A DNA stretch of 38,734 nucleotides from Sphingobium sp. C100 (GTDB lineage: Bacteria; Pseudomonadota; Alphaproteobacteria; Sphingomonadales; Sphingomonadaceae). A program made the position numbers and the translations under genes. Below the pieces are notes generated by a model. It was not told where the DNA came from and ran no database searches. It was given only the letters and a program-made list of their open reading frames with translations. The stretch is taken from contig NZ_AYOY01000156.1 of the NCBI RefSeq assembly GCF_000508185.1, positions 1 through 38,734 on the forward strand. Reading direction: 5' to 3'. Position 1 is the first letter of the stretch; every line of letters starts with the position of its first letter. Positions 34,945-38,734 of the stretch are shown here, piece after piece.

Positions 34945-35499
34945 ATGGCCATATTTTCCGACAAATGGATTCGCGAACAGGCGCTGAGCACGGGCATGAT
35001 CGAGCCGTTCGTGGAGAGCCAGCGGCGCGAAGGCTGCATCAGCTACGGCCTGTCCTCCTATGGCTATGACGCGCGGGTCGCCGACGATTTCAAGATCTTC
35101 ACCAATGTCGACAGCACGATCGTCGATCCCAAGGATTTCGATCCCAAGAATTTCGTCGATCGCAAGACCGACTGCTGCATCATCCCGCCCAACAGTTTCG
35201 CCCTTGCCCGCACGGTCGAATATTTCCGCGTGCCGCGCGACGTGCTGGTCATCTGCCTGGGCAAATCCACCTATGCGCGCTGCGGCATCATCGTCAATGT
35301 GACGCCGCTGGAGCCGGGCTGGGAAGGGCATGTGACGCTGGAATTTTCCAACACCACGCCGCTGCCCGCGAAAATCTACGCCAATGAAGGCGCCTGCCAG
35401 TTCCTCTTCCTTCAGGGCAATGAGCCGTGCGAGGTCAGCTATGCCGACCGTGCCGGCAAATATATGGGGCAGCAGGGGGTAACGCTCCCCCGCCTCTGA
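34945..35499 (+). CDS. dcd: dCTP deaminase
   Basis: Deaminates dCTP to dUTP, feeding dTMP synthesis. The 184-residue protein is canonical: [54 protein letters not shown] with the Ser-Thr-x-x-Arg substrate loop, [17 protein letters not shown] with catalytic Glu, and a C-terminal [14 protein letters not shown] lid. Five bases after cdd, same operon. About 100 bases of non-coding sequence then precede the TonB receptor. Confidence 0.97.
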   Translation: MAIFSDKWIREQALSTGMIEPFVESQRREGCISYGLSSYGYDARVADDFKIFTNVDSTIVDPKDFDPKNFVDRKTDCCIIPPNSFALARTVEYFRVPRDVLVICLGKSTYARCGIIVNVTPLEPGWEGHVTLEFSNTTPLPAKIYANEGACQFLFLQGNEPCEVSYADRAGKYMGQQGVTLPRL

Positions 35500-35599
35500 C
35501 CCGCGGTGAGCGCATGGGGCGCGCATGGCGGATTGCTGATATTCCTTCGTTTTCCTGATCGAGGCAGCTTTGAAAAGCCGTCGATCGGGGGACATCATC

Positions 35600-38389
35600 A
35601 TGCGTCATCGCCACGTCATGGCGGCCATCGCGCTCGCCCTGTGCCTGGTCTCGCCCAGCCTTTTGCGCGCCGCCGCCCCGGTCGATGCAGCGCTGACCCA
35701 GCGGCATAAATTCGCCATCCATGTCCAGCCGCTCAGCAGCGCCCTGCGGCAATTGTCGGCGCAATCGGGCGTGCGCATCCTCTTTCCCTATGACGAGGTC
35801 GCCGCGATCCGCAGCCGCCGGGTCGAAGGATGGCTCTCCACAGCCGAGGCGCTGGATCGCCTGCTCGCCGGCACGAACCTCAAAGTGGCGCAGGCCGGCG
35901 CCGGGGTCATCGCCCTGGCCGCGCCCACCAGTCGCAGCGTGGTGCGGCACAGCCCGCTGTCCTTTCAACTCGCGCAGGCCAGCGACGGCGCCGCGCCGGC
36001 CGGTCTGACGCGGGGGCCAGACCCGATCGAGCAATCCACCCCGATCATCGTCACCGGCACGCGCCAGACCACCCGCACCGTCGCCGACAGCATGGCGCCG
36101 ATCGACGTGCTGGACGCGCAGGATCTGGAGGCAAGCGGCAAGCAGTCGGTCCGCGACCTGCTCGGCACGCTGGTCCCGTCCATCAACGTGTCGAACAGCG
36201 GCGCGGGCGCCAGTTTCGCGATCAAGACGCTGTCGCTGCGCGGCCTGGCGGGCGACCAGTTGCTGGTGCTGGTGAACGGCAAGCGGCGCCATAATACAGC
36301 AACCCTCTTCATCAACGGCACGACCCAGAACGGCCAGTCGCCGCCGGACCTGGACCTGATCCCGGCCAATATGATCGACCGGATCGAACTGCTGCGCGAC
36401 GGCGCTTCGGCCCAATATGGGTCCGATGCGATCGCCGGCGTCGTCAATATCATCCTGAAAAGCGACACCCATGGCGGCGCGTCGATCTTGGGCGGCGGCA
36501 CGGCGGACGGGGGCGGCGAACAGGGCCGGTTTCAGGTCGATAACGGCTTTGCCATCGGCCAGGGCATGATCCATGTCGCCGCCGACGCCTCTCTTCAGGG
36601 GCGCACGATCCGCGGCGGGCCGATCACCTCCAGCCTCTATTTCGCGGCCGACCCGCGCGAAGCGACCGCCGACCGGATGCGCAACAAGCCCGGCCAGCCC
36701 CAGGTAGATGGCGTCAACCTAGCCTATAACGCCATGATGCCGGTGGGCGCGGCGGTCGAGCTTTACAGCAACGGCACCTGGTCGCGCCGCCATGCCGACG
36801 CCTTCCTGACCTACCGCACGCCCAACAGCGTCCTGAACATCACCGACATCTTCCCCGAAGGCTATATCCCCCATTTCCACATCTACGACCGCGATACCCA
36901 ACTGACCGCGGGCGCGCGGGGCGACGGACCGGCGGGATGGCATGTCGACCTCAGTTCCTCCTGGTCGCGAAACAGCAGCCGATATGCGGAAAATTCGCTC
37001 AACGTCTCGCTTGGCCCGGCCAGTCCGACGCGCTTCTACATCGGCACCGTCCGGGCGAGCGAATGGACCAGCAATCTCGACCTGCAACGCGATGTGGCGC
37101 TGGGCCTGGCCGCGCCGCTGTCCATCGCGCTGGGCGCCGAATATCGGGAAAATAGCTACAGGATCATGGCGGGCGATCCCGCCTCCTACAGCGACGGGGG
37201 CTATCGCGCGCCGGCCGGGCAGGTTTTTGCAGGCGTCACCCGCACACCCGGCGCGCAGGGCGTGACCGGCTTCGCGCCCGATGCCGCGGGCCACTATAAG
37301 CGCCGCGCCTGGTCAGCCTATCTCAACCTGGAACAGACGATCGTCGACGGTTTCGAAATCGCGCTGGCCGGCCGGCACGAGGATTATTCCGATTTCGGCA
37401 CCACCAACACCTGGAAGGCATCGGCCCGGATCGAGCCGATCCGGGGAATCGCCCTTCGCGGCACCGCCAGCACCGGCTTTCGCGCGCCCACGCTCCAACA
37501 GCAATATTATGCATCCTCCAGCACCATCGCCGTGCTTTTCCCCGGCGAAACCACCACCCGGCTTGCCCCGGTGCGGGCGTTGCAGGTCGGCGATCCGGTC
37601 GCCGTCGCCTGGGGCGCTCAGCCGCTGAAGCCGGAGAGATCCACCAATGTCTCCGCCGGCATCGTCCTTTCGCCAGCGCCGCGTTTCAGCATCACGGTGG
37701 ACGCCTATCAGATCCGGATCAAGGACCGCATCCTGCTGAGCGGCGTATTGACCGGCGGCGCCAACGGGCTGGGCGATCTGTTGATAAATGCCGGCCTCGC
37801 CCCCGATCAGAGCGGCTTCTATTTCTCCAACGCGGCGAGCACCCGCACGCGCGGCCTGGACATCGTCAGCCTCTATCGCGCGGCGCTGGGAGAGTTCGGC
37901 AGCGCGGTCTTCACCCTGTCGGGCAATTTCAACCGAACCATCTTCACCCGGCTGGACGTGCCGGATGTGCTGGCCGACATCGGCGTCAGCCTGATCGACC
38001 GGGCGCGTCAGGGCGACTTCACCAGCGGGACGCCGCGCAGCAAGTTCATCGGCAACGTCAACTGGACGCTCGGCGCCTTCACCATGAACCTGCGCGCGAC
38101 GCGCTATGGCGACGTGACGCAAAGGGCCGCGCGCACCGTGACGGTGGACGGCAACAGCTATTATCCCGACGAAACCATAGCGCCCAAGGTGATTTTCGAC
38201 CTGGAACTGGGCTATGCCCTGGCGCGGGGCGTGAAGATTGCGGCCGGGGCGAATAATCTGTTCAACATCTATCCGACGAAGCTGAGCGCGGTGAACCAGG
38301 GGACGTCCGGCTTCGCCCTCTACAACGCCTATTCGCCCTACGGCATCAGCGGCGGCTTCTATTATGGCAAGCTGTCGCTGAGCTTCTAG
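35600..38389 (+). CDS. TonB-dependent receptor with N-terminal STN signalling domain
   Basis: A 929-residue outer-membrane receptor. Signal peptide MRHRHVMAAIALALCLVSPS, then cleavage near LLRAAA. Residues about 36-107 are an STN (secretin/TonB N-terminal) domain: FAIHVQPLSSALRQLSAQSG, VRILFPYDEV, EALDRLLAGTNLKV. A TonB-box-like TPIIVTGTRQTTR follows, then the plug (VRDLLGTLVPSINVSNSG, GDQLLVLVNGKRRHN, IERIELLRDGASAQYGSDAI-type segment ending in AGVVNI) and a 22-strand barrel ending YGKLSLSF. STN domains usually signal to an anti-sigma/ECF sigma pair; a possible anti-sigma C-terminus lies convergent at the window edge. Ligand unknown. The ATG 35600 has GGGGGA eight bases upstream. Confidence 0.95.
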   Translation: MRHRHVMAAIALALCLVSPSLLRAAAPVDAALTQRHKFAIHVQPLSSALRQLSAQSGVRILFPYDEVAAIRSRRVEGWLSTAEALDRLLAGTNLKVAQAGAGVIALAAPTSRSVVRHSPLSFQLAQASDGAAPAGLTRGPDPIEQSTPIIVTGTRQTTRTVADSMAPIDVLDAQDLEASGKQSVRDLLGTLVPSINVSNSGAGASFAIKTLSLRGLAGDQLLVLVNGKRRHNTATLFINGTTQNGQSPPDLDLIPANMIDRIELLRDGASAQYGSDAIAGVVNIILKSDTHGGASILGGGTADGGGEQGRFQVDNGFAIGQGMIHVAADASLQGRTIRGGPITSSLYFAADPREATADRMRNKPGQPQVDGVNLAYNAMMPVGAAVELYSNGTWSRRHADAFLTYRTPNSVLNITDIFPEGYIPHFHIYDRDTQLTAGARGDGPAGWHVDLSSSWSRNSSRYAENSLNVSLGPASPTRFYIGTVRASEWTSNLDLQRDVALGLAAPLSIALGAEYRENSYRIMAGDPASYSDGGYRAPAGQVFAGVTRTPGAQGVTGFAPDAAGHYKRRAWSAYLNLEQTIVDGFEIALAGRHEDYSDFGTTNTWKASARIEPIRGIALRGTASTGFRAPTLQQQYYASSSTIAVLFPGETTTRLAPVRALQVGDPVAVAWGAQPLKPERSTNVSAGIVLSPAPRFSITVDAYQIRIKDRILLSGVLTGGANGLGDLLINAGLAPDQSGFYFSNAASTRTRGLDIVSLYRAALGEFGSAVFTLSGNFNRTIFTRLDVPDVLADIGVSLIDRARQGDFTSGTPRSKFIGNVNWTLGAFTMNLRATRYGDVTQRAARTVTVDGNSYYPDETIAPKVIFDLELGYALARGVKIAAGANNLFNIYPTKLSAVNQGTSGFALYNAYSPYGISGGFYYGKLSLSF

Positions 38390-38416
38390 CGTCGGACGAC
38401 TTCAACCGGGATCATG

Positions 38417-38434
38417 ATTGCGAGCGCTCGCAAT
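38417..38434. repeat. 18-base perfect palindrome with adjacent partial copy
   Basis: ATTGCGAGCGCTCGCAAT (38417-38434) is a perfect palindrome 28 bases past the TonB receptor stop; CTCGCAATGA from its right arm is repeated at 38438-38447. It resembles the 'attgcgagc' dispersed repeats of Alphaproteobacteria. It may end the two convergent transcripts; no T run. Confidence 0.6.
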
Positions 38435-38477
38435 GATCTCGCAATGACGAAGTGCATCAATCCCAGGTCGTCCGCCT

Positions 38478-38734
38478 CTAGCGCCAGCCTGCCGCGCGCG
38501 CGCTTTCCTCGCCGGCGGCATCCAGCGGCGCGCCGTCGATCAGCGCCTCGACCGTAGCCATCACCCGCACATCGCTGGAGGACGCCTGCCGATAGGCCGG
38601 CGTGGCCCCCGCGCCCGGCAGCGCCTGCTGCACCTGCCAGCCCGCCCCCTCGCGGCAGGCGACGCCCGCCACCTGCCCGTCGAAGCTGCGGCACCAGCCG
38701 CCACCCTTGCGCCGGAAGCTGAGGCCGCTGCGGA
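38478..38734 (-). CDS. C-terminal part of a probable anti-sigma-factor-like protein (runs off the window)
   Basis: The last 84 codons of a gene that enters from beyond the right edge, ending TAG at 38478-38480. Visible sequence: GLSFRRKGGGWCRSFDGQVA, GVACREGAGWQVQQAL, GYRQASSSDV-like AYRQASSSDVRVMATVEALI and DGAPLDAAGEESARAAGWR. The pattern G..CR.F....GVACR..GGW.v......YRQA.......l..ID.l..G.pLDA..E...r..GW is one I associate with C-terminal domains of sphingomonad anti-sigma factors beside ECF sigma genes. The TM and cytoplasmic part are outside the window, so this is tentative. Confidence 0.6.
   Translation of the reverse strand, partial: RSGLSFRRKGGGWCRSFDGQVAGVACREGAGWQVQQALPGAGATPAYRQASSSDVRVMATVEALIDGAPLDAAGEESARAAGWR

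Overview
The window looks like chromosomal DNA of a high-GC alphaproteobacterium of the Sphingomonadaceae, probably Sphingobium or a close relative. The reasons are the closeness of many proteins to sphingomonad families (SapC, TrcR/DUF1013, UPF0262, DUF885, an STN-type TonB receptor), a CIRCE-controlled groESL operon, and frequent GTG and TTG starts with strong Shine-Dalgarno sites. This assignment rests on recalled family resemblance, not on a search.

Layout. 1-11.5 kb is mostly housekeeping: a partial DUF815 ATPase, tsaC, a small lipoprotein, msrA, a fatty acyl-CoA ligase, trcR, a two-gene operon of a calcineurin-like (LpxH-family) phosphoesterase and a GT4 glycosyltransferase, a DEAD-box helicase, a four-cysteine exported protein, an FAD-linked 2-hydroxyacid dehydrogenase and sapC. 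At 11.5-11.7 kb an intergenic stretch folds into three C/U-loop hairpins, a CUCCUCCC-type linker and a strong terminator. I call it a candidate small RNA. tRNA-Glu(CTC) follows, with what looks like a decayed integrase N-terminus just behind it.

12-21 kb looks accessory: htpG with a heat-shock-like promoter, a large winged-helix/NB-ARC/TPR (STAND-type) regulator, and a convergent four-gene operon of three alpha/beta hydrolases plus an isochorismatase-family hydrolase. The block ends at a relic of a LuxR-type DNA-binding domain. The integrase-like relic beside the tRNA at one end and the LuxR relic at the other suggest an old insertion.

21-28.5 kb: a haem-oxygenase-like diiron oxidase (HDO) gene tightly linked to a stand-alone receiver gene, a GNAT acetyltransferase, groEL/groES with CIRCE and a heat-shock promoter, a UspF-like stress protein, a YghU-type glutathione transferase, and a divergent HxlR regulator / NAD(P)-binding oxidoreductase pair. 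Much of this segment is stress biology.

28.4-38.7 kb: chromate transporter, exported DUF885 hydrolase, dnaB, then UPF0262, a GH25-fold protein that has lost its catalytic acids, cytidine deaminase and dCTP deaminase in one tight array. A TonB-dependent receptor with an STN signalling domain and the C-terminal end of a possible anti-sigma factor close the window.

Best leads for something undescribed: the candidate small RNA at 11.53-11.69 kb, the HDO-receiver pair at 21.0-22.3 kb, the catalytically dead GH25-like protein embedded in a pyrimidine-deaminase operon, and the STAND regulator facing the hydrolase operon.
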